NCBI GenBank assembly: GCA_905250075.1
Contig: CAJNOP010000010.1
Span: 2,463,773-2,527,772, forward strand
Direction: 5' to 3'
DNA from: Rotaria sp. Silwood1
Lineage: Eukaryota > Rotifera > Eurotatoria > Philodinida > Philodinidae
Length of the DNA stretch: 64,000 nt
Shown: in pieces, positions 1-12,161 of the stretch
Position numbering within the stretch: the first letter of the stretch is position 1
Layout of the letters: each line of letters begins with the position of its first letter
Notes under the pieces: generated by a model
Databases searched by the model: none
Seen by the model: only the letters and a program-made list of their open reading frames with translations
Told to the model about the DNA's origin: nothing
Made by a program: the position numbers and the translations under genes

Positions 1-2055
1 ATTTAAAATCATTAGTAAATCATAAGTAAGACTGACAGATTGCAGAAACATTTATTACAGCATTTCATATTATGTTTCATGGATTCTAATCAAAATTCAA
101 AATGTACCTTATTTGAAGAGTCAGAAACCATCGATATTTATCAGATGTCATGTAAATTCTTCTTAACTACCATTATATATTCTTTCGATGACTTTTTATA
201 TAGTAGACGATAGTTTTTTCTTATAAAGTAAAGATTCTGTTTTACAACTTTAAAGTTACTTCGATGAAGTATCATAAAAAATATAATATATATTTAATGA
301 TAGATCAACAAAGATAAGAGAACTGCGGTTTCTTTTTCTTCTCTGAAAATGCGAAAATTCTTTTGTTTTTCTTAAAAAAAAAAAAACATTTATAAAAATG
401 TTTTTCTATGTCGGAAATAGTCTATGATAAAAGAAAAAACTAAATCTTATATAATGAATACTACCTTAATTATCATAAATCATCTCGAATGATTGAAATT
501 CTTCATAGAATTTTTTCAATTAATCTCAATCAAACAATATTATATCATTTTTATTGATTAACATAATATTTCATTAAATTAATATTATTATTAAACGTTC
601 GAAACTGTGATTAATGTTAATATGACAACGTAGTTGAATACTTCTTGTTTTTTTAATTGAACATAATGCCATCCAACAAAAAACAAAAATCGATAAGTGC
701 AATTTTAATAATGATTACATTTAGAGATTTAATCTATACGACTAATATGATTGTTTCTTTTTCTGTATTACTATTATATAAAATTGAATAGAATTAAAGT
801 TAATAAAGTCATATATAAACAATTGATGCGTACATGAAATATTAATATAATCCGAATAATATGAACGAACTGACCGTATAATTTGTTATAATATCACAAA
901 TAGATATTGATAATAATGAAAATTGAATATTTGTTATTTTTCTTTTTTGATAGTACAACTATTCTTTTATATTTATTTCATCTTGTCAAGACAGATGAAG
1001 ATTTTCAAGGTTGCTTGATTTCAACTACTTCTTTTTTACTCTCTGTTTCTCTCTCTCTCTCTCTCTATTCCAGTAGTATGTATAATTTGTGGTTTGTCTC
1101 TTATCAAATTTTTTTCCGCACACTCGCATTTCATATTGCTTTAAGCAGGAAAAAAAGTAAAGCCATGTCACCTTTCCTTTTGCATCTTTATTACCATCTT
1201 TTTCTTTTTTCTTTTTAACTGTCACCTCATTCTCTCTCTCTTATCAATAATGATGATGGCATTGAAATATAAAAAAAAAAAAAAAGAAAAAAAAAAGAAA
1301 GAAAGAAACTCAAGTGAATTTCAAGTTCTCCGATTTGGTAACGAGTGATTTTGACTGTTTGGCTCACAGCAATTGAAATGAAGAACGATAAAGTAACGAT
1401 GCTGGATAAACATCAAACGAACATATTACTTGATACAGAAAGTCAGTATATCTTACAGTAGTACATGAAAGGAAGAATGAAGTCCTACATAGACTCTTCA
1501 ACTTTACAAGAAAATGTAAAAAGAAAAATGAAAGAGAAAGTTCAGTTTCTTTTTTTTTTCTCTCTCTCTCTCTTTCGGTGTCAATTTACAATCACACATT
1601 CATTCAATCACGAAAGTGACAATCACAATCTTTCTTTTCCTATCAGAATTCGATAATAATAAAAAACAGAAAACGAATCAATATATATATCTTTCATAAA
1701 ACCCTATTCAAGAATATATATTTAATCCTTATGTTGTTCTACAAATCCTTTATTCACACTTTTAATCACATACTAAAATATATTTTAGGCTTATTTTTGA
1801 GACAAATATATTATACAAAACATTCAGCTTATGATTATTTTATATTTTAAAGAACAATTTTCTATTTTCATTTAAGTATATTGAATGAATGATCGAATAC
1901 GAATAAATAAAATTAATTATCATTCATAAATCTTTTTTTTTTTGCATTTATTTACTTCATATGGTTTCTTTTTTTACACTCAAGATATTAGTGCAATATA
2001 CAATATTCCAAAAAAAAAAAAAAGAACAACACTTTGTGCATAAATAATAACTCTT
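1..2055. other. gene-free AT-rich flank with simple repeats
   Basis: I see no supportable gene here. The open frames are short and biased to Phe, Leu and Lys, as expected of AT-rich noncoding DNA. Visible features are CT microsatellites near 1046-1066 and 1559-1574, and poly-A/GA tracts at 1270-1310. The last part (about 1930-2055) is presumably the 3' UTR or downstream flank of the minus-strand SF3B6 gene. Confidence 0.6.
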
Positions 2056-2495
2056 TTATGTATTCAATCCATATTTCGCTTGGGTCTTAGCCAATTTTTC
2101 TTTTTCTTTATCCAAATTCATTTTATCAAATGCTTTCGTTGCTTGATAATAAAGCACAACTAAATAACGATTACAAACATTAAAACCAGATAAATGATCA
2201 CATGCATTTTTGGCATCAAATATATCTTCATAAACAACAAATGCTGTACCTATTTATATCAAAAGAAAAACAAAAAAGATAATTACATGATTATTTGATA
2301 ATGTATAAAAAACAAAATTCTTTTCTTACCTCGTGTATCAGGTGTATTACCAACACGAATTTGTCGAATAGCTCCATATTTACCAAAAATATCATACATT
2401 TCTTCAGCAGTTATTTTATACGGAAGATTTCGTACGTATAAAACTCGATTAATTTCTGGTGGTAAACGAAGATTAGCACGTTTTTGCATCGCCAT
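2056..2495 (-). CDS. SF3B6: SF3B6, p14 subunit of the SF3b splicing complex
   Basis: Two exons, 2495-2330 and 2249-2056, joined over an 80-bp GT-AG intron, give a complete 119-aa protein. SF3B6 (p14) is an RNA-recognition-motif protein of the U2 snRNP SF3b complex; it contacts the branch-point adenosine in the nucleus. The sequence matches the family almost end to end: a basic start ([17 protein letters not shown]), RNP2-like [11 protein letters not shown], then [29 protein letters not shown]. Across the intron it continues [20 protein letters not shown] and [15 protein letters not shown], with RNP1 at the FVVYED strand. The length is close to the roughly 125 aa usual for the family. The start follows directly from homology. 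It is divergently arranged with WDR20, about 1.1 kb away. Confidence 0.97.
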
Positions 2496-3627
2496 TTTTT
2501 TTGTGTTAATTTATATCAAAAGAATATTAATCTAACAAAAAAAAAAACATAATTTTCAAATTTGATTTATTTTCTATTATGAATTTAATCTATTACAAAA
2601 AAAAATACTGTTCTCAACAAAATGAAATATAAAATATTAATCAAGATATTATTAAAATAATCAATAGTATACAATTAAGATTTATATAAGTCTATTGTAT
2701 TATTTTTTGAAGTTTTACTTTCTAATTTAATAACTGATCTATTTTTTAAAAGGTTGATTTTCACAAATTGAACATATTTTTTGAAATTCATGAATATTCA
2801 AATCTAGAATTCTCTTATATTTCAAGATCTCAATTAGTTTTAAAGAATATTGTGAATTTCATTGCGTACGATAATATACTCGTAAAAGCATTTCGATTAT
2901 TTAACTGATGTCATGATCAAGTTATATAAGCATGTTCATAGGTGAAACAAGATGTATTTTCGAGAAAAAAAAACGAGTGTCAGCTGAAGGCTTTTTACAA
3001 TCATAACCAAGGATTCTTTTTATTCGCTGATGATTAACACGAGTGCAATTGCCTTCGGCAAAGAAAAATCGAGAAGTAACTCATTAAAACTATCTACTAT
3101 CTCAATTATAACTAATTTACAAAAAAAAATATCATTTTTTTACCTATTAAATAAATCTCTAGTGAAATATTTCGAAAAATCAAATAAATATAATAATAAT
3201 AATAAATACTTTCATCAACCAATAAAAATCTTCTTTTTTTTCTTTTTTTTTTTATTCTCCAATCAATTTATTCGACATCTATTCTAAAGTTTTTTTGTGG
3301 GTATTCAATTATTTATTTTATAAACAAAACCAAATAAATAAAGAAAAATTCTTAACTCATATTATTTTTTTTATTAATTTTTGTTTTTTTGATTTGTTAT
3401 TTTATTCACCAATTCAAATTGTACAGAACAAGAAAGAAAAACAAAATGGCGATTAATATATTAAAAAGAAAAAAACTAGATATATGTATATGTATTCCGA
3501 AATATTAATCATAAAAATAAAACAAGAAATATGATTATTTTTTTCTTTTAATCATTCTATCTAATGAAGTTCTTATTTATTAAATATATTTTTTCTTTTT
3601 CAATCTATTCATTCAATAATAATAATA
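2496..3627. promoter_or_regulatory. divergent intergenic region between SF3B6 and WDR20
   Basis: This 1.1-kb spacer separates two genes transcribed away from each other, so it must hold both 5' flanks and possibly a bidirectional promoter. It is AT-rich with poly-T tracts. I see no recognisable core promoter element, and the one open frame in it (about 3030-3287) is low-complexity Lys/Phe/Asn and not credible as coding. Confidence 0.4.
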
Positions 3628-6600
3628 ATGGCTCGAACAGAAACATCAAATTTTAGCCATTCAACACCAATAAATACTTTAACATCTTCAGTTACAACAC
3701 GTTCATATAATAATTCAACAAATATAACAAAAGATCAAATACAACGTAGTGATATTGTTAAAACAGAATTTACAGCACGTGAAGGTACATATAAAATATC
3801 TTCAATTATTGATAACCTTGGAAAGTTCGGTACAAATACATGTTTAAATGAACCAATTAAAATAACATTAATGACTCGAATACAAACAAATGTTGATTCG
3901 AATAGTCAAACAAGTTCAAGACGTTCATCAACATTAAATAATACAATTAATAATCATAATTCAATAATATCTAATCAAGATAATCAATCAAATGAAAATA
4001 CAATTGAAACAAGACCTTCATCAACATTAAATGGAATTGAAATAAATCAACAAAATGGAAATTTAATTGTAACAGAAATATTAGCATTTAATGTTGGACG
4101 AGAATTAATTATTTATGAATTTTCTGAACCAACACAGGTTTGTTTTATAAGATAAAAATGAAAAATCCAACGAATTTTCATTATTCAAACTCTACTATTC
4201 TTTATTATCTTCTAAAATCATTCAATTTGTACTTGATATTATATATATATCGTATAAAACAAAGCTTTTCAATTTCAATTAATGTTCCTGAAAATCGAGC
4301 TAGTAACTTAATAAGAAGATCGGGAGTATTAGGGAAGGTGCTCGACGACATAAGGAGTGCTTAATACTATATAGGGTCAATGATGACTTATATTATGTTT
4401 CTCTTTCTTTTAATGATAGGGCAATACGCCCGACCTTGATTAAACCACTAGACATATTTATCACTTTCTAAATAAAGACACAATCAACAGTATGCAAAGT
4501 TCAGATTGTAGAAAGTTTGATGGCTAACAAAGGAGTTTTTTTAGATTGATTAATCGCTTTCATTGCTATCAGTATACTACAGTTTAATAGTAATTTTTAA
4601 ATGAATACCGTTGTCCTTATCAAGAAATTTTCAACTTAAAACTTGGTATAGAGAAAAAATTAAGATCTTATGATTGTTCCTATTCTAAGATACACATATG
4701 ATAAAAGTGTGTCTTTTATATCGTTCATATACATTGATAAATTTGATGTTCTTATTTCGGGATAGAAGCTATTCAAAACAAACTACTTTTATTTACAGTT
4801 CGACAGTTCTAAAAAACTGAAAATAGAATCGTTAAATTACTAGATAGATACAGAATTCTTAAATCTATGTTGAGAAATCTTCATTTTTGTTTTCATTCTT
4901 GAGATGGAACATTTCACTTTATATTTATAATATTGGTTTCTTTAAATATTGAAATATTCAACATCTCTAATCTTAACAACTCAACAGTAAAAATTGCTCA
5001 CAATAAATTAAAAATTTTCGTATCTATCTGATAATTTAACGGATCCAATTCCGGATACTTGTTGAAACTATCCAACTCTACTCTCATTAAAACCTGTAGG
5101 TATACAAAGTTTCAAGTCAAAAATAAATTTTTCTAGTATTCCTGAGGGTAGAAGCCCGTCGGGTTTGTTTTTTTTTTGATCCGGTCTGAAAGTTCCTGTA
5201 CATTGGGTCCAAAAATTTCGAACTCGATGGGCTTTAATTATCTGATAAATATGTACGATATGTTACTCATCGAATTCAAAAGAACTGTTAAAAAAAATTT
5301 CTCGTATCTTCAAGGCAATTATTCAGTTCTCAGTGAAAACATATCATTGAGAGTGTCAAAGTACGACTCGACCGGGTCCTGAATCCAGGAATTCCGGACT
5401 CGGTGAACTTTACCTGAGGGTCTTCATTTAAACAATGCCCTATTTCAATAGCAATAAACTAAGAACTTGAACTCTTTTCAGGATATTCATCGCTTATTTG
5501 AGTCTACATAATACACATAGTCCCAATTCAACAGCAATTAATCCCTTGAAGGACTTCCTTCCTAAGATTTAAAAATGTTATTTTGTATGAGAATAGTTTT
5601 TCGAAATTTATTGAACAATTGTTCTATTGGATCATACACAACAACAAAAAAAAAACAAGACTTTTTTTTTTTGAATTTGAAAAATTCTAGTCGAATTTCG
5701 GTGAACCAATCGATCATCGTATTTATAAACAAAATCATCAACCAACTTGTCATGATATAATGCAACAGCCTGATACAAATATTTTACATATACTTGTCGG
5801 TTTTTCTAAAGGACAAATACAATATATAAATACACATACCAAAGAACAAAAAGTATTCAATGAAGGAGTAAGTTTAACAAAAAAAACAAGAAAAATAAAA
5901 TGAAAAAAAAAAAAAACAAATGATTTTCTTAGAGTTATTTAGATAAAGCAAAAGTAACATGTATTAAATGGTTATCATCACCAAAAACATATTTTGCTGC
6001 ATCGTATTCAAGTGGTTATTTGTATATATTTGATGAACAACTTAATCATCAACGTGATACAACTGTTCAACCAACATATACAACAATAAAAGATGATGAA
6101 AAAAATTTTTCCATATCTTATTTGAAGGTTTAAATTTTTAATAAGAAATATATGAAATTATTTAAATAGATGTTTTTTTTTTTTTTTGTTTTGAAAATTT
6201 TTTTAGAATAAAACAAAACAAGCACGTAATCCTGTATCACGTTGGTCAATTGGTAGTGGAAGTATTAATGAATTTGCTTTTTCACCTGATCATATTTTAC
6301 TAGCTGTTGTATCACAAGATGGATTTCTACGAATATTTAATTATGAAAAAAAAGAATTAATTGCTTATATGAGAAGTTATTTTGGTGGTCTTCTTTGTGT
6401 ATGTATATTTCAATTTAAAAATAGTAACATGAAACATTTCATGTTGAGACTTTTAGTTAGACTAATTATTATAGAAAGACTATAGAGAACATCAAAAAAA
6501 AAGAAAGTAGGATTTATATCTCTTTGTTCCGTGTATATTTATAAAACGATTGATCTTAACCTTTTGGATTTACGAGTATTATTCTGCTTAAAGACAAATT

Positions 6601-9600
6601 ATACCTAGTGAAAAGTATTTTTTTTTGATAGTCCATAATCCAGATTTTCCTTTTATAGAAACTCAAATCTAAAAATGTTCAAATTGCTATTAGATAAAGA
6701 AATGTTGGTAGACGTCTATCTGTGTAATACTTATTAAGTTCAAAGAAATTTTTCAGTAATATTTACAATTGAATATGTTTTTCGTTGTCGATTTCTAGAA
6801 CCTGTCATAGCAACATAAGTTCAATTTATACCAAAATGTAACTCAAAGAGAGTCGCTAATTATATAAGGAGTATATTTTGGTGTAATGTGAGCTTAAGTT
6901 ACTGCAAAGAATTGTAGAAATATACAACGAACAAAATGCTCATCTGCAAACATTCATGAAAAACTTCTTCAAACTTAATGATAATCACAGCGAGATTGTT
7001 TTATTCTGTCTGTCTTTTGAGACACATTTCTTCACCATCCTTGTTTTTTTATTCTCTTGAAGTGCGACAAAGAAATATTTCATATATTTTAACAAGATAT
7101 TATTGATATATAATCTTCGATCATATATCATACACTTATATGACAGAGAGTAAATACTTTGCTAAGGCGTCTGTGTGAAATGATAGTGCTATATTTCATA
7201 ACAAGAATAGTAAAGTTTGGTTTTTTTTTTTGTCGATTTTTTTATTTATGTTCAACCGTTCGAATGTGAATTTTTATTCAATAGATTAGCGATACGCATC
7301 TTTATAAATTACATCTTTATTATTATTTAAATGTATGAGAGTTTTCTGAGATTGTTTAACATTAATTTCAAAATTTTTTGAAGTTTTCTTTTTGATATGT
7401 CAGTTTGTAATTGATTGAGATTTGTATTAAGACACGTTGACAATCAATAAATTATGCCATTTTTGAATCCATTTATTATATAAAACGTTATTATTATTAT
7501 TATTAAACATGCGTGAATCATAGACTGTCAATGTGTTTTAAGATGAATGTCAATCATTTTAAAATTGAAATATTACAATGAAAACTTAAGAATTTTTGAA
7601 ATTTCTTTTTACAAAATGATTTCAAAGAGCTCTTTTTTTTTATTTCAATGAAGCGAATATATCATTTAGCATAAAAAAAATTCCAGTTCGTGTGTTTATG
7701 GCGCATTGATTCAAAATATATCATGATAAAGAATCATTCTATAGCTAACCAAGGTCATTCGTAAAATGTTAAAAATTAATACCGTAATACACTAGTACCA
7801 ACGGTCATAATGATCACTTATGAAAATTATATCCTTTTTTCATTTATAAAAATATTATTCTCTATATCTTATTAATTTCTAATTAACATTCGTATGAATA
7901 ACTTCTTAATTTTCTTTTTTCTTTTTCATAAAAATAAAATTTCTTCAAAGATATTTTTCAATTTTTTATTTAAGGTATGTTGGTCACCCGATGGTAAATA
8001 TCTTGCAACTGGTGGTGAAGATGATTTTATAACATTATTTTCTATTGATCCTGAAGAACATTCACCACGTGTTTTATGTCGTGGATATGGTCATACCTCA
8101 TGGATAAGTGCAATATCATTTGATCCATATATGAATGCTAAAACATATTATTCATCATTTATACAAAAAACATCATCATCATTAAATGATGATAATGATA
8201 ATTGTTATGAAAGATTATCGAAAACAAATTCATATACAAAAAGTAATTCATCATTTTTTGATACAAATATTCCATCATTATTTTATCGTATTGGTTCAGT
8301 TGGACAAGATAATCGTTTATGTTTTTGGGATATAACAGAAGATATACTTAAAATAAATAAAATTCATTTAACAAATAATACTAAAAGAAATTCATCTATT
8401 CATCCATTAATATCATCAATATCAAATGGTTATTCATCACATTTATCTGATACAACAGCATTAACATCAACAAATCCATTAGGTACAACAAGAAAATCAT
8501 CATTTTCATCTTTAACATCACGTTTAACATTTGCACGTAATTCAAATAAAGTTCATAAATCTATTGATGATACACCTGATAGTTCATTAGTAACACTAAC
8601 AAATGGTTCATTAAAAGGAACACGTAAAACACCATTATTACCACATATATCAAATGGTTCAAAATCTACAATATCAAATGATACTGGTCAAGGATCATTA
8701 TCAACATTAACAAATAATAGTTTATCATTACGTCGAACAAATTTTGATTTAACTAAAAGTACGTTTGGAACAAATCTATGTCCAAGATTAGATGATATAC
8801 AAATTATTGAACCAATTGTTACTGAATTTATTTCTCATGAACGTTTAAATGGAATTTATTTTTGTGAAAATTGTTTATTTACATCATCACAAGATGGTGT
8901 TATTACAATTTGGGAAAAACCACAAACTATTCTACAGACTAATTCCGTATGTATAAAAAAATGAAATTTTTAATTAATATTTTGAAAATAAATTTATTTA
9001 AAATTATAAAAGAACATCTTCAATTATTATTCTAGACTTTTCTATTACTCATCAAATAAATATCGTCTTCCTCGAAAAGTTATTTGACACCTGAAAAAAT
9101 TTATCTGTTAGTCTAATCCGCTAATATTTCTCTAATGGAAATATTATTGAGATATTAGATAGAAAAAAATTTGTTGTTTTAAGAAAATAAAAATGTTGAG
9201 ATACAAGATAATATAAGTAGAAAAAGATGAAAGAAATGAGAAAATCTCTTTTCGAAGTAAAGGATTCTATGTCTTCTATCGTGATCAATCTATTGTTATA
9301 ACTTCTTTTCAAAAAAAAAAGGAAAGCAATTTTACAGATGCAAAAAAAAGTGATGTTTAGAACTTCAAAACAAAACTCTGAAAACTACGCATATTTGAAT
9401 GTAAAGTTCGAATTTTTCGAGAAACAAATTACTTAAAGAAGTTCTGTTATTGCAATAGTATTCATCTCTTTTGGTCGCGTGACTATAAAAAAAATCTCTT
9501 CATCAAAATAATATCTCTTAGGAAGTCTTATTTATCATTGTCTTTTTGTTCACTTCAAAGAAATCCAATTCATAACTAATTTCAATCATGTTTTCAACTG

Positions 9601-10408
9601 TTTTATAAAGCCTTTGAGTTTCTTGAAAAAAAATGAATCGCATTTCGATGCTTTATATAAGAAGAAAAAAAACGCTTACAAGCAAAGTCTTCCAACTAAT
9701 AAAAGTCGAAACTACGTGCATGATATAATCCCTAATGAGCTATGAATTTGTTAAGAACAGTTTCTGTCATTAGTCTATAACTGCCAAAATTAGAAGTATA
9801 AGTCGATGTCGATGATCAAGGCATTGGCTTAATCTCCAGCCGAGATAGTGCGTTTTTATCGTACCTTTTTTAAATGCATGCCGTGGTTTACTCAAGAAAA
9901 ATAATTTTCGGAATTTCGCCTTGAAATTTTGCATAGGTGCAGACTTTAACGAGAATAGTTTCTCGTAGAAGTTTCAAATATTTTCATCGTTTCTATCCTA
10001 AGATGCAGCTGTGGTAATAGCGTGTCTTTTACATCGCTTATACATATACCATCAGATTCGATGTTCTTCTTCCGGATTGAAATTCGAATATCAATTTTTC
10101 TGTTATCATAATATTCATTTAAAAAATTCAATACCTTCGTAGTAATAATTTAAAGACACGAACTTATTTTAAGATATTCACAACTGATTTGAATATACAT
10201 TATGCGCATAGTCTCAACTCGATAGACGACTTATCAGTCATAGAACATCCTTCGTCAATTCTACATATTCATCGAATAAATTTCTTCTGAATCTATAGAT
10301 TTGATTTTAATATTTATCTTTTCTTATTTCTTTTAGACTGACGATCAAACAACAAGTTTATCTACTTTAATCAACAGTAATTCTCATCATTCGGCCATTT
10401 CTCATTAA
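3628..10408 (+). CDS. WDR20: WDR20/DMWD-family WD40 protein
   Basis: Six exons join in phase: 3628-4137, 5691-5867, 5933-6127, 6207-6398, 7975-8946 and 10337-10408, giving 705 aa. In vertebrates WDR20 is a WD40 cofactor that binds and activates the USP12/USP46 deubiquitinases. Family signatures are TEFTAREGTYK near the start, FNVGRELIIYEF, GEPIDHRIYKQNHQPTCHD, SFGGLLC-type SYFGGLLC joined across intron 4 to VCWSPDGKYLATGGEDDF, SVGQDNRLCFWDITEDIL, and a C-terminal CPRLDDIQIIEP/HERL block. The protein is longer than the roughly 570 aa of human WDR20 because of Ser/Thr/Asn-rich segments in exon 1 and in the middle of exon 5. Introns 1, 4 and 5 are 1.4-1.6 kb long; introns 1 and 5 carry related repeats. 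The last exon (23 codons) rests only on splice sites and phase. Confidence 0.9.
4676..5560 (+). repeat. dispersed repeat inside WDR20 intron 1
   Basis: Segments at about 4676-4795 and 5455-5560 are recognisably related, in the same order and orientation, to 9998-10100 and 10145-10260 in the last WDR20 intron. Shared stretches include gtgtcttttatatcgttcatata versus gcgtcttttacatcgcttatacata-type sequence, and a block ending catagtcccaattcaa versus catagtctcaactcga. Between the two halves lies a segment (about 5160-5410) of more even base composition with the motif gactcgaccgggtcctg, which matches a different repeat found inverted at 60.0 kb. This looks like one old element with another inserted in it. 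No coding potential is seen. Confidence 0.55.
9998..10260 (+). repeat. second copy of the WDR20 intron repeat
   Basis: This lies in the 1.39-kb last intron of WDR20 and aligns by eye to the two halves of the intron 1 repeat without the intervening 5.16-5.41 kb block. It shares the cgtcttttacatcg and gcatagtctcaactcg neighbourhoods. Similarity is patchy, as in old, diverged copies. No terminal repeat or target-site duplication could be defined by eye. Confidence 0.5.
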
Positions 10409-12161
10409 CTATAATATTTTTCTACACTTGACAATGTATAAATATTAACAAGTGTTCTTCAATTATAAATATTCTTTTATAAAAATTTATCAATAGACTT
10501 TCTTTTCATCACACACACACACACACACATACGTACAGAAACACTCTCAAATATCCGGTGACCTTGATCCTTTATCTTTTCTTAAAGACAAAAAGGTTCC
10601 TAATTTCTGTTCGATTATTTACCTAATTTAAAAAAACCAAAAGTTGTTTTTTTTTCTTTTGTAAATAAGTGTGTGATTTTAGTACTGCCTTGTTCATGTT
10701 ATGTATATCTTGTTACTACTAATATCTTTCTCAAATATATCCGTGTGGTTGTTGTTAAAAACACAAAAAGAAAAATTTTGATTTCAAGATAAATTTCCAA
10801 TATATTTAAATGTCTTTAAAAAAAATGTTTCCTTTTAAAATTTCGTATTATGAAATAACAAAAAAATAAAAATAAAAAAATTTGACTCGTAGATGAAAAT
10901 AGTATTCAGTTAAGCACTAAAAGATCTGTAACGATAGATAAGAAATTATTAACAACCATTTTAACAAAAAACTAATTGATTAGTTATGTAGAAATGTTTA
11001 GAAATAATCGAAATGATGTATTTTTTAAAAAGAATATGTTTTTTTTTTTCATTCAAATAAAATAAAATTTTTCTATCATATCGATAGTTTAATTCGAAAA
11101 TCTTAACTTTTTAAGATGATTTTATCCCTATAAATGGGTTATTAGTTATTAAAGCGATGGTTACTACTAATCATATCAATATTCGTACGTCATATTATTG
11201 TCGGTCGTTCATGTTCCACAAATACCACAAGTTGTGCCTGATACTTGGTTGGATCAAATTTTTCTTCTGTAAAAATTTCTCTTGAGAATATTGATTACTG
11301 TACATGAAAACCAATATCAATACGTATAAAACAATATTAACAACGTCTTAGTGCTCTAGGTGATGTGAAAAACAAAAAATTTGAAAGTGTATGACCTACT
11401 GAAAATGAAATACAAACAGGAGAATTCCACGATAAGAAAGAAAATAAGACAATGTAAGATTTGCGGTATAGTAGTGTATGAAATAGAGGAGAAATCATAA
11501 TGAGTGAACCAAAAATTCTTCTATTGAAACTAAAAATCAATTTTAATCCAAAGCATACGAAAACATATCTTCAAATAACGAAAATGACTAAAGTGTCGAT
11601 TGGAGCTATTTATAGATTTTTATAGGATTTCAAAAGTGCCATCAGGAATCATCAATTAAAATATCGTTATTAAGAATATAAAAGCATTTTGAAACATGCT
11701 ACTGTCGTATTAATGACAAAAAAAAGAAAATAAAAATAACAGCCTTTCTTAATGCAAAAGAAATAAATCTTGACATGCGAATGTCATAATGGTAAATCCC
11801 ATTGGAACTACTCATTTGGATTCATTTCCTTAAAAAAAAAACATCCAGAAACAAAAAGCATCTTCCGATATAAGGCAGCGATTAAAGTCAAAATTTAATG
11901 TGTAAATATTTAATTTGGATAAACATATAAATATTTAAAAGATGATCATGTTACTTTAAAACTATAAACTATTTATTCAAATAATTTGATCTTTTCAATG
12001 TTCGATTATCTTTGTAAAATATATAAATCATAAATGTTTTTTTTTAGCATATTTAGCTATGATTTCAATAATAAATTTCGTAATGAAACAACGAATGTTG
12101 CATATGTGAAAGCTTTGATATGTTCATTCAATTAAATGATGAGGAACTATTTTCATTTTAG
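10409..12161. other. WDR20 to DALRD3 intergenic region
   Basis: AT-rich with no convincing coding exon. It begins with the likely WDR20 3' UTR. A (CA)n microsatellite occupies about 10510-10529. The only open frame over 60 codons (11337-11540, minus) has no family resemblance and no flanking exon. The segment just before 12162 could hold an unrecognised upstream exon or the 5' UTR of the DALRD3-like gene. Confidence 0.5.

Noticed and set aside
907..1656. Short Phe/Ser/Leu-rich open frames around CT microsatellites
   Set aside because: Composition-driven readings of CT and poly-A tracts, with no neighbours or homology.
5562..5765. Overlapping plus and minus open frames in WDR20 intron 1/exon 2
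   Set aside because: The true coding frame starts at 5691 in a different phase (SNFGEPIDHRIYK). These frames are shadows crossing a splice site.
7894..7974. Hydrophobic start (MNNFLIFFFLF...) of the large WDR20 open frame
   Set aside because: It is the 3' end of the preceding intron. The conserved GGLLC/VCWSPDGKY junction places the exon start at 7975.
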